This document shows positions 35,976-43,875 of a DNA stretch of 64,000 nt, piece after piece; position 1 is the stretch's first letter, and each line of letters starts with the position of its first letter. The stretch is from Variovorax paradoxus. Its GTDB lineage: Bacteria > Pseudomonadota > Gammaproteobacteria > Burkholderiales > Burkholderiaceae_C. The notes beneath the pieces are model-generated. The model did not search any database. It saw only the letters and a program-made list of their open reading frames with translations, and was not told the origin of the DNA. The DNA is taken from positions 73,021 through 137,020 of the forward strand of contig NZ_JAGGNU010000014.1 in assembly GCF_018614915.1 (NCBI RefSeq), read 5' to 3'. A program made the translations under genes and the position numbers.

Positions 35976-36003
35976 TGAGTAACGCGTGCTGTCGAAAGGT
36001 TCC
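35976..36003 (-). promoter_or_regulatory. Weak hrp-box or ECF-like promoter before the effector candidate
   Basis: On the minus strand GGAACC (36003-35998) is followed after 15 bases by TTACTCA (35982-35976). HrpL promoters have GGAACC-N15-CCACNNA; only three of the five fixed second-box bases fit. The GGAAC element alone also suits other ECF sigma factors. It lies 66 bases before the start codon. The surrounding 35911-36209 shows no other gene that I can support. Confidence 0.25.
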
Positions 36004-36209
36004 ATTCAGTGCCACTGACGTGTTTGTCCTGCGCTTCGCGCGCCCGGGCCGAGTCGCCTTCATCGACCACCAGCAGGCCGCATTCCTGCAATGCCAGTTC
36101 GGACAGCGCTTCGGGGGCGACGCGCCGGCCAGCACGGGGCGTTTGCCGACACGCACAGCAGGCGGCAGCGCATCGCGCCCGCCCATGCTGGGTCGAACAA
36201 TGCTTGACC

Positions 36210-37190
36210 ATGCCGAGCGATGCGTCAGCGATCCAGCACAACAGCCATCCGCGAGCCGCATCGTCGATCTGGCGTCGCAGCCGCCGCTGGATCCTCGCGA
36301 TGCTCGGCGTGCTGCTGCTGGTCCTGCTGCTGTCTCACGCGCACAAGGTCGATTGGGCCGGTGCCTGGGAGGCGTTGAGGCGCTATCCGCCGTGGCTGCT
36401 CTTCGCTGCACTCGGGCTGGCCACGACAAGCCATGCGGTCTACGGCTGCTTCGACCTCGTGGGCCGACGCCACACCCGTCATGCGCTCGCGCGCTGGCGC
36501 ACCTGGGCGATCGCCGTCACCAGCTACGCTTTCAACCTGAACCTCGGCTCGCTGGTCGGCACCGTGGGAATGCGCGCGCGGCTCTACGGGCGCGCCGGGC
36601 TCGACGAGGCGACCATCGCGCAGATCGTCGGCCTCAGCCTCGCGACCAACTGGCTCGGCTACGCGCTGCTGGCCGGCAGCCTGTTCGCCGCGGGCGCCGT
36701 CGCGCTGCCCGGCCAGGCGCATCTGGGCAGCGGCGCCTTCCGCGCATTGGGCGCGGCGATGGTCCTGCTCGCGCTCGGCTACGTCGTGACCTGTGCCTTG
36801 TCGCGCGGCCGCGAGTGGCGCGTGCGGGGCCGATGCCTGCGGCTGCCCTCCGCGCGGCTCGCGCTCGTGCAGCTCGGCATATCGGCGGCGCACTGGGCGC
36901 TGACCGGATCGGCCATGTACCTGCTGCTAGGGGGCAAGGTTTCCTATACGACAGCGCTCGGGGTGCTGATGACCGCGTCGATCGCCGGCGTGCTGACGCC
37001 GATCCCGGCCGGCCTGGGCGTGCTCGAAGCGGTCTACCTCGCGCTGCTGGCCGGCACCTTGGGCGACGCAGCAGTGATGGGCGCCGTGCTCGCTTACCGC
37101 GCCCTCTACTACCTCGTGCCGCTCGGCGGCGCACTGCTGCTCTACGTAGCGCTCGAGCGCCACGCGGCCCGAGATCCGCCCAGACCTTGA
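36210..37190 (+). CDS. YbhN/LPG-synthase-TM family membrane protein
   Basis: A 326-residue protein with about eight membrane segments. The family pattern is visible: a cytoplasmic N-terminus, LLFAALGLATTSHAVYG, then NLNLGSLVGTVGMRARLYGRAGL and near the end SIAGVLTPIPAGLGVLEAVYLALL. This is the AglD/YbhN/MprF-flippase-like family (lysylphosphatidylglycerol synthetase TM region) without the synthetase domain. Such proteins may move lipid-linked groups. ATG 36210 is chosen; the open frame upstream has no coding look. It precedes the polyprenyl-sugar genes by 118 bases. Confidence 0.8.
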   Translation: MPSDASAIQHNSHPRAASSIWRRSRRWILAMLGVLLLVLLLSHAHKVDWAGAWEALRRYPPWLLFAALGLATTSHAVYGCFDLVGRRHTRHALARWRTWAIAVTSYAFNLNLGSLVGTVGMRARLYGRAGLDEATIAQIVGLSLATNWLGYALLAGSLFAAGAVALPGQAHLGSGAFRALGAAMVLLALGYVVTCALSRGREWRVRGRCLRLPSARLALVQLGISAAHWALTGSAMYLLLGGKVSYTTALGVLMTASIAGVLTPIPAGLGVLEAVYLALLAGTLGDAAVMGAVLAYRALYYLVPLGGALLLYVALERHAARDPPRP

Positions 37191-37246
37191 CGACGTGCGA
37201 AGCCTCAATCGCGTGTGAACTATTTCGGTATATAGGCCAACGCCGA

Positions 37247-37276
37247 TTGTCGATAAGTAAGACAAAGGCATGATAC
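37247..37276 (+). promoter_or_regulatory. Candidate sigma70 promoter before the flippase gene
   Basis: TTGTCG (37247-37252) and TGATAC (37271-37276) are separated by 18 bases in the only distinctly AT-rich stretch of the region (37191-37307), 31 bases before the start codon. The fit to consensus is moderate. Confidence 0.35.
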
Positions 37277-37307
37277 TTGCGGTAACCAAAAAGACCTCAA
37301 GTTTCAG

Positions 37308-37682
37308 ATGACCCTTTCCACCTTCTCGATCATCTTCGCCGGCGTGCTGCTGAATTCCGCAGCCCAGCTCATGCTCAAGGCCGGTGCCCGGGCGCTCGGG
37401 ACGGTGACGCTCGGCAGCGGTGCTTCGCTGTTCGCGGCCGGGTGGGGCGCAGCCATGCAGCCGTGGATCATCGTCGGGCTCGGCTGCTATTTCGTCAGCG
37501 CCGGTCTCTGGATCGTGGCGCTGACGCGGGTGGACGTGACGGTGGCCTACCCGATGCTCTCCATGGGCTACGTGATCGCAGCGCTGCTCGCCTGGCAATT
37601 CTTCGGCGAGACGCTGACCGGCACGCGGATCGCGGGCATCGGCATCATCCTGGCCGGCGTGGTCGTGCTCGGACGAGGCTGA
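37308..37682 (+). CDS. SMR/EamA-type small membrane protein, flippase candidate
   Basis: A 124-residue protein with four membrane helices in SMR/ArnE-like layout: LLNSAAQLMLKAGARAL in the first helix, then LTRVDVTVAYPMLSMGYVIAALLAW, and GIGIILAGVVVLGRG at the end. The VAYP and Q(L)MLKAG segments match ArnE/ArnF and undecaprenyl-sugar flippase candidates rather than drug pumps. The HAD-UbiA gene follows after 1 base. I infer that it translocates a polyprenyl-phosphate sugar. Confidence 0.75.
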   Translation: MTLSTFSIIFAGVLLNSAAQLMLKAGARALGTVTLGSGASLFAAGWGAAMQPWIIVGLGCYFVSAGLWIVALTRVDVTVAYPMLSMGYVIAALLAWQFFGETLTGTRIAGIGIILAGVVVLGRG

Positions 37683-37683
37683 G

Positions 37684-39105
37684 ATGGCGCCGAGGCCGCT
37701 CTACGTCGATCTCGACGGCACCCTGATCGCGACCGACTCGCTGCACGAGTCGCTGTTCAAGCTGGTGCACGCCTCGCCGCGCGCGCTGCTGAGCCTGCCG
37801 CTCTGGCTGCTGCGGGGCCGGGCCGCGCTCAAGCGCGAAGTGGCGCTGCGCACCACGATCGACGTGAGCACCTTGCCCTACCGGCCCGAGGTGCTCGAAT
37901 TCGTGCGTCGCGCCCGCGAGGCCGGGCGCCGCACCGTGCTGGCGACGGCCAGCGACAGCCGGGTGGCGCGCCGGGTTGCCGATCACCTGGGGCTCTTCGA
38001 TGCCGTGCTGGCCTCCGACGGCGAGCGCAACGTCAAGGGCGCCGGCAAGCTGGCGGCCATCCAGGCCGACGCCGGCGGCGAGGCTTTCAGCTATGCGGGG
38101 GACCACGCGGTCGACCTGAAGGTCTGGCGCGGTGCCGGTGCCGCCGTGGTGGTCAGCCGCTCCAGGGCACTGGCCCGGCGCGCGGCCGAGCTCACCGAGG
38201 TGGAGGCGGTCATCAAGCCCAACCGGGTGGGGCTCGGCCGCTATCTCTATGGCCTGCGATTGCACCAATGGCTGAAGAACCTGCTGGTCTTCCTGCCGCT
38301 GATGCCGGTGCTGCATCACCTGAGCGAGGAACTGGTCGTCAATGCCGCGCTGGCTTTCCTGGCCTTCGGCCTGATGGCCTCGGGCATCTACGTGCTCAAC
38401 GACCTGCTGGACCTCGAATCGGACCGTCGCCACCACCGCAAGCGACGACGACCCTTCGCTTCCGGGGACATCCAGCCGGCCGCCGGCCTCGCGATGTCGG
38501 CGACCTTGGGCGTCGCATCGCTGGCCTTGTCGATCGCGCTGCTGCCCCTGGCCTTCGTGGGCGTCCTGCTGGTCTATGCCGCGCTGACCACCGCCTATTC
38601 GGTCTTTCTCAAGCGGCGCGCGGTGGTCGACGTGTTCTCGCTGGCGGCCCTCTACACCCTCCGCGTGGCGGCCGGCACCCAGGCGACGGGCCAGCCCCTG
38701 TCTTTCTGGATCCTCTCGTTCTCGCTCTTTATCTTCCTGAGCCTCGCGCTGGCGAAGCGCTACGTGGAGCTCACCCAGGCCGGTGTCGAGATCAGCCAGC
38801 TCCAGCGCGACCGCGGCTACGTGCCTTCGGATGCGATCTTCGTGCTGTGCACCGGCGTCGCCGCCGGACAGATGTCGGTGCTGCTGCTGAGCCTCTACCT
38901 GCAGGACCAGCAAATGCTCGCGCGCTACGAGAACCCGACCTGGCTCTGGGTGCTGGTCCCGGTGTTCCTGTTCTGGACCGTGCGCATCTGGCTGAAGGCG
39001 ATTCGCGGCGTGCTGAACGACGACCCGGTGGTCTTCGCCGCGCGCGACTGGGTCAGCCGGCTGGCGGTGGCGATCGGCGCGGTCGCGCTGTGGATGGCCC
39101 ACTAG
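37684..39105 (+). CDS. HAD phosphatase - UbiA prenyltransferase fusion
   Basis: A 473-residue two-domain protein. Residues 1-180: HAD hydrolase with nucleophile motif YVDLDGTLI (D9, D11), the ATASDSR motif and GDHAVDLKVW. Residues about 190-473: UbiA with nine or so membrane helices, HQWLKNLLVFLPL, the NDLLDLESDRRHHRKRRRP active loop and a second region near KRYVELTQ. The closest functional model is decaprenyl-phosphate 5-phosphoribose synthase (UbiA) plus the phosphatase acting next; both activities appear fused. It lies between the flippase and glycosyltransferase genes. Confidence 0.85.
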   Translation: MAPRPLYVDLDGTLIATDSLHESLFKLVHASPRALLSLPLWLLRGRAALKREVALRTTIDVSTLPYRPEVLEFVRRAREAGRRTVLATASDSRVARRVADHLGLFDAVLASDGERNVKGAGKLAAIQADAGGEAFSYAGDHAVDLKVWRGAGAAVVVSRSRALARRAAELTEVEAVIKPNRVGLGRYLYGLRLHQWLKNLLVFLPLMPVLHHLSEELVVNAALAFLAFGLMASGIYVLNDLLDLESDRRHHRKRRRPFASGDIQPAAGLAMSATLGVASLALSIALLPLAFVGVLLVYAALTTAYSVFLKRRAVVDVFSLAALYTLRVAAGTQATGQPLSFWILSFSLFIFLSLALAKRYVELTQAGVEISQLQRDRGYVPSDAIFVLCTGVAAGQMSVLLLSLYLQDQQMLARYENPTWLWVLVPVFLFWTVRIWLKAIRGVLNDDPVVFAARDWVSRLAVAIGAVALWMAH

Positions 39106-39144
39106 CGCCGTTGCCTCGTTCTCCTTTTTCCCCTCGACGTCGAC

Positions 39145-40623
39145 ATGAAGATGCTGTTCCTGGTCGTGGCCGCGACCCTCTGCGCCGCCCTGCTCCTCGG
39201 TGCGCTGTGGCGTTGGCAGCCGGGCATCCCGGGCCTGCCGCGCACGGCGCAGGCGCAGCGGCTCGGCGCCGCCTGGCGGCTGTGGCTGGTCTTCCTGCTG
39301 AGCGGCCTGCTGGTCAGCGCGGTGGTCACGCTCGCGGTCGGCGAGCCGCGCGAGAGCTCGCTGGGCTACTTGCGCTTCGTGCTGTCGCCCCACAACGGCG
39401 ACGACTCGTGGATGCCGATGCTGCGCGCCTCGGAGTTCCTGCGCGAGCACCCGGACCAGCCGATCTACCAGTCGCTCTTCTTCGGGCAGCACGTGAAGTT
39501 CCAGTACCCGCTCACCGCGCTGCTGCCGCTGGACCTGCCGCAGTGGCTCCTGGGCCTCGAGCCGGATTCGGTGGTGGTGGTTTTCAAGATCCTGTCGCGG
39601 CTCAGCCTTGTCGCGATCGCGGCCGTGTTCCTCAAGCTCTTCGTGGGCGCGGTGCAGGGGCCGGCCGCGCTGCGCGAGCCGCTGCAGTTCCCGCGCGCCT
39701 CCACCGGCACGCTGCTCGCCCTGAGCCTGCTGAGCGTGGCGCTGTTCTATCCGGTCCTGCGCTCCGAATACCACGGCCAGATCCAGACCGCAATGACGTT
39801 GGCGGCCGGCCTCGCGCTGCTGGCCTGGCAGCGCGGCCAGCCTCGCATGGCCGGCTGGATGATGGCCCTGTGCTGCATCATCAAGCCGCAGTGGGTCATC
39901 GTCATCCTCTGGGCGCTCTTGCGGCGGCAGTGGCGCTTCGCGTGGACCGCGACCTGGGTCACCGGGGCCTTCGCACTGTTGGCCATCGCCGCCTACGGGC
40001 CGCGCAACTTCTTCGACTACCTGCCCGTGGTGTCCTTCCTGAGCAGGCATGGCGAGAGCTACTTCATCAACCAGTCGCTCAACGGCCTGCTGCACCGGCT
40101 GTACTTCAACGGCGTCAACCTGCAGGGCGCGGGCCTCGTGTGGTCCGGCACCGACTTCCCGCCATTCCTGCCGGTCGTGTATGTCGTGACCACCGTGTGC
40201 TCGGCGCTGCTCCTCGGCTCGGTCCTGCTCTGGAAACTGGGGAAGCGGCCCAGCGCCGTGGACCTCTCGCTGGTCATGCTGAGCCTGACCATGGCCTCGC
40301 CGATCGCCTGGGACCATCACTACGGCGTGCTGCTGCCGATCTTCGCCGTGCTTTTTCCTGCTGCGTGGCGCCGGCAGCCTTCGGGCACGTGGACAACTCC
40401 GCTGCTGTGGATCGCGTTCGTGCTGTCCAGCGAATCCTTCGTTGCTCCCACCAACCTGCTGGCCGGCACGAAGTGGAACGTGCTGCAGTCCTACCAGTTC
40501 TTCGGCGCGCTGATGGTGCTGGGCCTCTTGTACCGACTCTCCTGGCATGAGCAGCGCTCCGTGGCCGGCGCGAGGGCAAGGAGGGGCGAGGTCGTGGCGT
40601 CCGAGCTGGGCCGCCTGGCCTGA
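39145..40623 (+). CDS. GT87/DUF2029-like membrane glycosyltransferase
   Basis: A 492-residue protein with about 11 membrane helices. After the first helices, HNGDDSWMPMLRASEFLREHP includes an acidic site of the GT-C type, and FQYPLTALLPL and CCIIKPQWVIVILWAL match DUF2029/GT87 (PimE-like) enzymes, which use polyprenyl-phosphate sugars. It follows the HAD-UbiA gene by 39 bases. It probably transfers the lipid-linked sugar to a glycan or protein at the outer membrane face; the acceptor is unknown. Confidence 0.75.
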   Translation: MKMLFLVVAATLCAALLLGALWRWQPGIPGLPRTAQAQRLGAAWRLWLVFLLSGLLVSAVVTLAVGEPRESSLGYLRFVLSPHNGDDSWMPMLRASEFLREHPDQPIYQSLFFGQHVKFQYPLTALLPLDLPQWLLGLEPDSVVVVFKILSRLSLVAIAAVFLKLFVGAVQGPAALREPLQFPRASTGTLLALSLLSVALFYPVLRSEYHGQIQTAMTLAAGLALLAWQRGQPRMAGWMMALCCIIKPQWVIVILWALLRRQWRFAWTATWVTGAFALLAIAAYGPRNFFDYLPVVSFLSRHGESYFINQSLNGLLHRLYFNGVNLQGAGLVWSGTDFPPFLPVVYVVTTVCSALLLGSVLLWKLGKRPSAVDLSLVMLSLTMASPIAWDHHYGVLLPIFAVLFPAAWRRQPSGTWTTPLLWIAFVLSSESFVAPTNLLAGTKWNVLQSYQFFGALMVLGLLYRLSWHEQRSVAGARARRGEVVASELGRLA

Positions 40624-40747
40624 GGGTTCGCGAGGCGGGTGGCAGCAGGAGGCAGGCCTTCTGCACGCACCGCCCTTGCGGCGCGGCCGATAACCTTCGA
40701 CTGCCGTGGGTCTTTGAGCAGGCCCGGCATCAAAGCACTGCAAAATA

Positions 40748-40759
40748 GAACGATCGTTC
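40748..40759. promoter_or_regulatory. TetR-type palindromic operator
   Basis: GAACGATCGTTC is a perfect 12-bp palindrome ending 17 bases before the TetR start, in the 153-base gap after the glycosyltransferase gene. Position and form fit an autoregulatory site. The rest of the gap shows nothing clear. Confidence 0.55.
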
Positions 40760-40776
40760 GTTTTATTCGAAGTCCC

Positions 40777-41454
40777 ATGCCCGCAGCTTCTTCCAAGACC
40801 GCCCGTGCGCCCCAGAAAGGCCAGCAGACCAAGGCCGTCATCGTCGATGCGGCGCTGAACCTGGCCGCGCAGATCGGGCTCGAGGGCCTGTCGATCGGCG
40901 CGCTGGCCGAGGTCACGCAGATGAGCAAGTCGGGCGTGTTCGCCCATTTCGGCTCGCGCGAGGAATTGCAGATCTCGGTAGTGCGCGAGTACCACGCGCG
41001 CTTCGAGCAGGAAGTCTTCTACACCGCCCTGCAGGCGCCGCGCGGCCTGCCGCGGCTGCGCGCGTTGTTCGCCAACTGGATGAAGCGCACCTCGGCCGAG
41101 ATCGACTCGGGCTGCATCTACATCAGCGGCGCGGTCGAGTTCGACGATCGGCCCGGCCCGGTGCGCGATGCGCTGGCCGAGTCGGTGAACACCTGGCTCG
41201 CGGCCATGCTGCGCGCCGTGACGCAGGCCCAGGAAGAAGGCCATCTGCGCGCCGATGCCGACGCCAAGCAGATCTCCTTCGAGATCCATGCGCTGATACT
41301 GGCCCTGCACTACGAAGCACGCTTCCTGCGCTCGCCCGATTCGCTGTCGCGCGCCAACAAGGGCTTCGACAACATTCTTGCGCGCTGCGCCACGCCGGAA
41401 GCCCTGGCGGACGCCGCCGCGCCGTCTGCACGTCGGCTCAAGCCTGTGCGCTGA
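40777..41454 (+). CDS. TetR family regulator of the beta-oxidation operon
   Basis: A 225-residue regulator. The HTH at about 18-65 reads TKAVIVDAALNLAAQIGLEGLSIGALAEVTQMSKSGVFAHFGSREEL; the ligand domain follows with IDSGCIYISGAVEFDDRPGPVRD, a block seen in TetR proteins next to acyl-CoA genes. The ATG at 40777 sits just after the palindrome. It is 44 bases before the acyl-CoA dehydrogenase and likely responds to an acyl-CoA. Confidence 0.9.
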   Translation: MPAASSKTARAPQKGQQTKAVIVDAALNLAAQIGLEGLSIGALAEVTQMSKSGVFAHFGSREELQISVVREYHARFEQEVFYTALQAPRGLPRLRALFANWMKRTSAEIDSGCIYISGAVEFDDRPGPVRDALAESVNTWLAAMLRAVTQAQEEGHLRADADAKQISFEIHALILALHYEARFLRSPDSLSRANKGFDNILARCATPEALADAAAPSARRLKPVR

Positions 41455-41498
41455 AGCAGCCGCCACTTCTTCTCTATTTCTTTCCCCGGAGACCTTTC

Positions 41499-43295
41499 AT
41501 GCCCGCCTACACCCCGCCCCTTCGCGACATGCAGTTCGTGATGCACGAAGTGCTCAAGGTCACGGACGAGCTCAAGCAGCTGCCGAAGCATGCCGAGATC
41601 GACGCCGAAACCATCAACGCGGTGCTCGAAGAGGGCGGCAAGTTCGCCGCCGAGGTGACCTTCCCGCTCAACATCAACGGCGACGAGGAGGGCTGCGTGC
41701 TCGACCAGACGACGCACGAGGTGAAGACGCCCAAGGGCTTCAAGGAGGCCTACGCGAAATACGTCGAAGGCGGCTGGGCGGCGCTCTCCTGCGATCCGGC
41801 CTATGGTGGCCAGGGCCTGCCTTTCGTGGTGAACCAGTGCTTCTATGAAATGCTGAACTCGGCGAACCAGGCCTGGACCATGTACCCCGGCCTTTCGCAC
41901 GGCGCCTACGAGGCGCTGGCGGCGCACGGCACCGACGAGCAGAAGAAGACCTACCTGCCCAAGCTCACCAACGGCGAATGGACCGGCACCATGTGCCTGA
42001 CGGAACCGCACTGCGGCACCGACCTGGGCCTGCTGCGCACCAAGGCCGAGCCGCAGGCCGACGGCACGTACCGCCTGACCGGCAACAAGATCTTCATTTC
42101 GGCCGGCGAGCACGACATGGCCGAGAACATCATCCACCTGGTGCTGGCCCGCCTGCCGGACGCGCCGAAGGGCAGCAAGGGCATCAGCCTGTTCGTGGTG
42201 CCGAAGTTCAACGTCAAGACCGACGGCTCGCTTGGCAGCCGCAACGGCATCTACTGCGGCGGCCTGGAGCACAAGATGGGCATCCACGGCAACGCCACTG
42301 CGCAGATCGTGCTCGAAGGCGCCGCCGGCACGCTGGTGGGCGAGCCCAACAAGGGCCTGGCCGCGATGTTCGTGATGATGAACGCCGCCCGCCTGGGCGT
42401 GGGCAACCAGTCGCTGGGCCTGACCGAAGTGGCGTTCCAGAACGCGCTGGCCTACGCCAAGGACCGCATCCAGATGCGCTCGCTGTCGGGCGTGAAGGCC
42501 AAGGACAAGGACGCCGACCCGATCATCGTGCACCCCGACGTGCGCAAGATGCTAATGACCGCCAAGGCCTACGCCGAGGGCGGCCGTGCGCTGGCCATCT
42601 ACTGCACGCTGCTGCTCGACAAGGAGCACCACCACCCCGACGAGAAGGTGCGCAAGGACTCGGGCGAAATCGTCGCGCTCTTGACGCCGATCGTGAAGGC
42701 CTTCATCACCGACAACGGCCACATCGCGACCAACGCCTGCATGCAGGTCTTCGGCGGCCACGGCTTCATCAAGGAATGGGGCATGGAGCAGTTCGTGCGC
42801 GACAACCGCATCAACATGATCTACGAGGGCACCAACACCGTGCAGTCGCTGGACCTGCTGGGCCGCAAGGTGCTGGGCAACAACGGCGCGACGCTGAAGA
42901 AGTTCGGCAAGCTGGTGGGCAAGCTGGTGGAGGAAGAGGGCGTCAACGAGAAGATGAGCGAGTTCATCACGCCGATCGCGGTGCTGGGCGAGCAGCTCAC
43001 CAAGTTCACGACCGAGATCGGCTTCAAGGGCTTCCAGAACCCCGACGAGGTGGGCGCGGCCGCGGTGGACTATCTGCGCGTGGCGGGCCATTTCGTGTTC
43101 GGCTACTTCTTTGCGCTGATGGCGCGCGCGGCACTGCGCGAGCTCGCAGCTGGCAACACCGACCCCTTCTACCAGGCCAAGCTGCAGACCGCGCGCTTCT
43201 ACTTCGCCAAGCTGTTCCCCGAGACCGCGACGCTGATGCGCACCGCGCGCACCGGCGCGGCTCCCCTGATGAACACCGACGCCGCGCTGGCCTGA
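41499..43295 (+). CDS. Acyl-CoA dehydrogenase (about 600-residue type)
   Basis: A 598-residue FAD enzyme. TMCLTEPHCGTDLGLL is the FAD/substrate segment, FISAGEHDM follows, and the catalytic glutamate lies in MIYEGTNTVQSLDLLGRKVL. N-terminal DUF (MPAYTPPLRDMQFVMHEVLK) and a C-terminal extension of about 130 residues define the long ACAD subfamily found in beta-oxidation of long or cyclic acyl-CoAs. It opens the operon 44 bases after tetR; GGAGA precedes the start. Confidence 0.95.
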   Translation: MPAYTPPLRDMQFVMHEVLKVTDELKQLPKHAEIDAETINAVLEEGGKFAAEVTFPLNINGDEEGCVLDQTTHEVKTPKGFKEAYAKYVEGGWAALSCDPAYGGQGLPFVVNQCFYEMLNSANQAWTMYPGLSHGAYEALAAHGTDEQKKTYLPKLTNGEWTGTMCLTEPHCGTDLGLLRTKAEPQADGTYRLTGNKIFISAGEHDMAENIIHLVLARLPDAPKGSKGISLFVVPKFNVKTDGSLGSRNGIYCGGLEHKMGIHGNATAQIVLEGAAGTLVGEPNKGLAAMFVMMNAARLGVGNQSLGLTEVAFQNALAYAKDRIQMRSLSGVKAKDKDADPIIVHPDVRKMLMTAKAYAEGGRALAIYCTLLLDKEHHHPDEKVRKDSGEIVALLTPIVKAFITDNGHIATNACMQVFGGHGFIKEWGMEQFVRDNRINMIYEGTNTVQSLDLLGRKVLGNNGATLKKFGKLVGKLVEEEGVNEKMSEFITPIAVLGEQLTKFTTEIGFKGFQNPDEVGAAAVDYLRVAGHFVFGYFFALMARAALRELAAGNTDPFYQAKLQTARFYFAKLFPETATLMRTARTGAAPLMNTDAALA

Positions 43296-43300
43296 AGATC

Positions 43301-43732
43301 ATGAAGCGCCTTCTTGCAGCCATCGCTCTCGCGTCGGCCGGTTCGGCCTTCGCGCAGATGACGCCCGTGGGCACCTGGCAGAGCATCGACGACAAGACCC
43401 ACGAGGCCAAGTCGCAGATCCGCATCGCGGAATCGGGCGGCGCGCTCAGCGGCCGCATCGAGAAGCTGCTGCGCAAGGACGCCAAGCAGGATGCGGTGTG
43501 CGACGAGTGCACCGACGACCGCAAGGGCAAGCCGCTGGTCGGGCTCGAGATCATCCGCGGCGCCAAGAAGGCCGAGGGCAAGGAGGTCTGGGAGGACGGG
43601 AAGATCCTCGACCCCGAAAACGGCAAGACCTACACGCTGCGGCTCACGCCGATCGACGGCGGCAAGAAGCTCGAAGTGCGCGGCTCGGTATTCGGCATCG
43701 GCCGCACGCAGACCTGGGTTCGCGTGCAATGA
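43301..43732 (+). CDS. DUF2147 exported protein
   Basis: A 143-residue protein with a signal peptide ending AFAQ at residue 19. The mature part has the DUF2147 pattern PVGTWQSIDDKTHEAKSQIRI, then CDECTDDRKGKPLVGLEII and DGGKKLEVRGSVFGIGRTQTW. The two nearby cysteines (C68, C71) may form a disulfide. Function of the family is unknown; it is lipocalin-like in predicted fold. It starts 5 bases after the acyl-CoA dehydrogenase stop. Confidence 0.85.
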   Translation: MKRLLAAIALASAGSAFAQMTPVGTWQSIDDKTHEAKSQIRIAESGGALSGRIEKLLRKDAKQDAVCDECTDDRKGKPLVGLEIIRGAKKAEGKEVWEDGKILDPENGKTYTLRLTPIDGGKKLEVRGSVFGIGRTQTWVRVQ

Positions 43733-43733
43733 A

Positions 43734-43834
43734 GCTCGCCCCCAGGCTTCGCGCACTTCGTGTCGCTTCGCCAACCCCCTGCCGAGGGCAACACCGGTGG
43801 ACGGGCGGAGCCGGATCCACGGTGTTCCACGAAC
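43734..43834. repeat. About 100-bp dispersed repeat, copy 1
   Basis: This stretch begins one base after the DUF2147 stop and is near-identical over its first 42 bases to 59722-59821. The later half is more diverged but keeps AGCCGGATC and a GC-rich inverted arm (CACCGGTGGA with TCCACGGTG). It contains no supported gene. Confidence 0.75.
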
Positions 43835-43875
43835 AGAACTGAGTGCCTGCACCCAACAACTACCTCAATCAATCC

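Noticed and set aside
36009..36209. Longer N-terminus for the YbhN-like protein
   Set aside because: The extra 67 residues are Ser/Arg/Ala-rich, unlike the family; ATG 36210 gives a normal cytoplasmic start.
35911..36240. PIP box or a further small gene upstream of the effector candidate
   Set aside because: TTCG pairs exist but not with 15-16 base spacing, and frames there have no recognisable protein or ribosome site.
37191..40623. DprE1/DprE2 epimerase genes completing a decaprenyl-arabinose pathway
   Set aside because: No FAD oxidase or matching SDR is encoded nearby; only the flippase, HAD-UbiA and transferase are present.
37645..41466. A 1273-codon minus-strand open frame
   Set aside because: Antisense to the HAD-UbiA, glycosyltransferase and TetR genes, which all show family motifs; the minus product has biased Gln/His/Arg/Gly composition and no motif.
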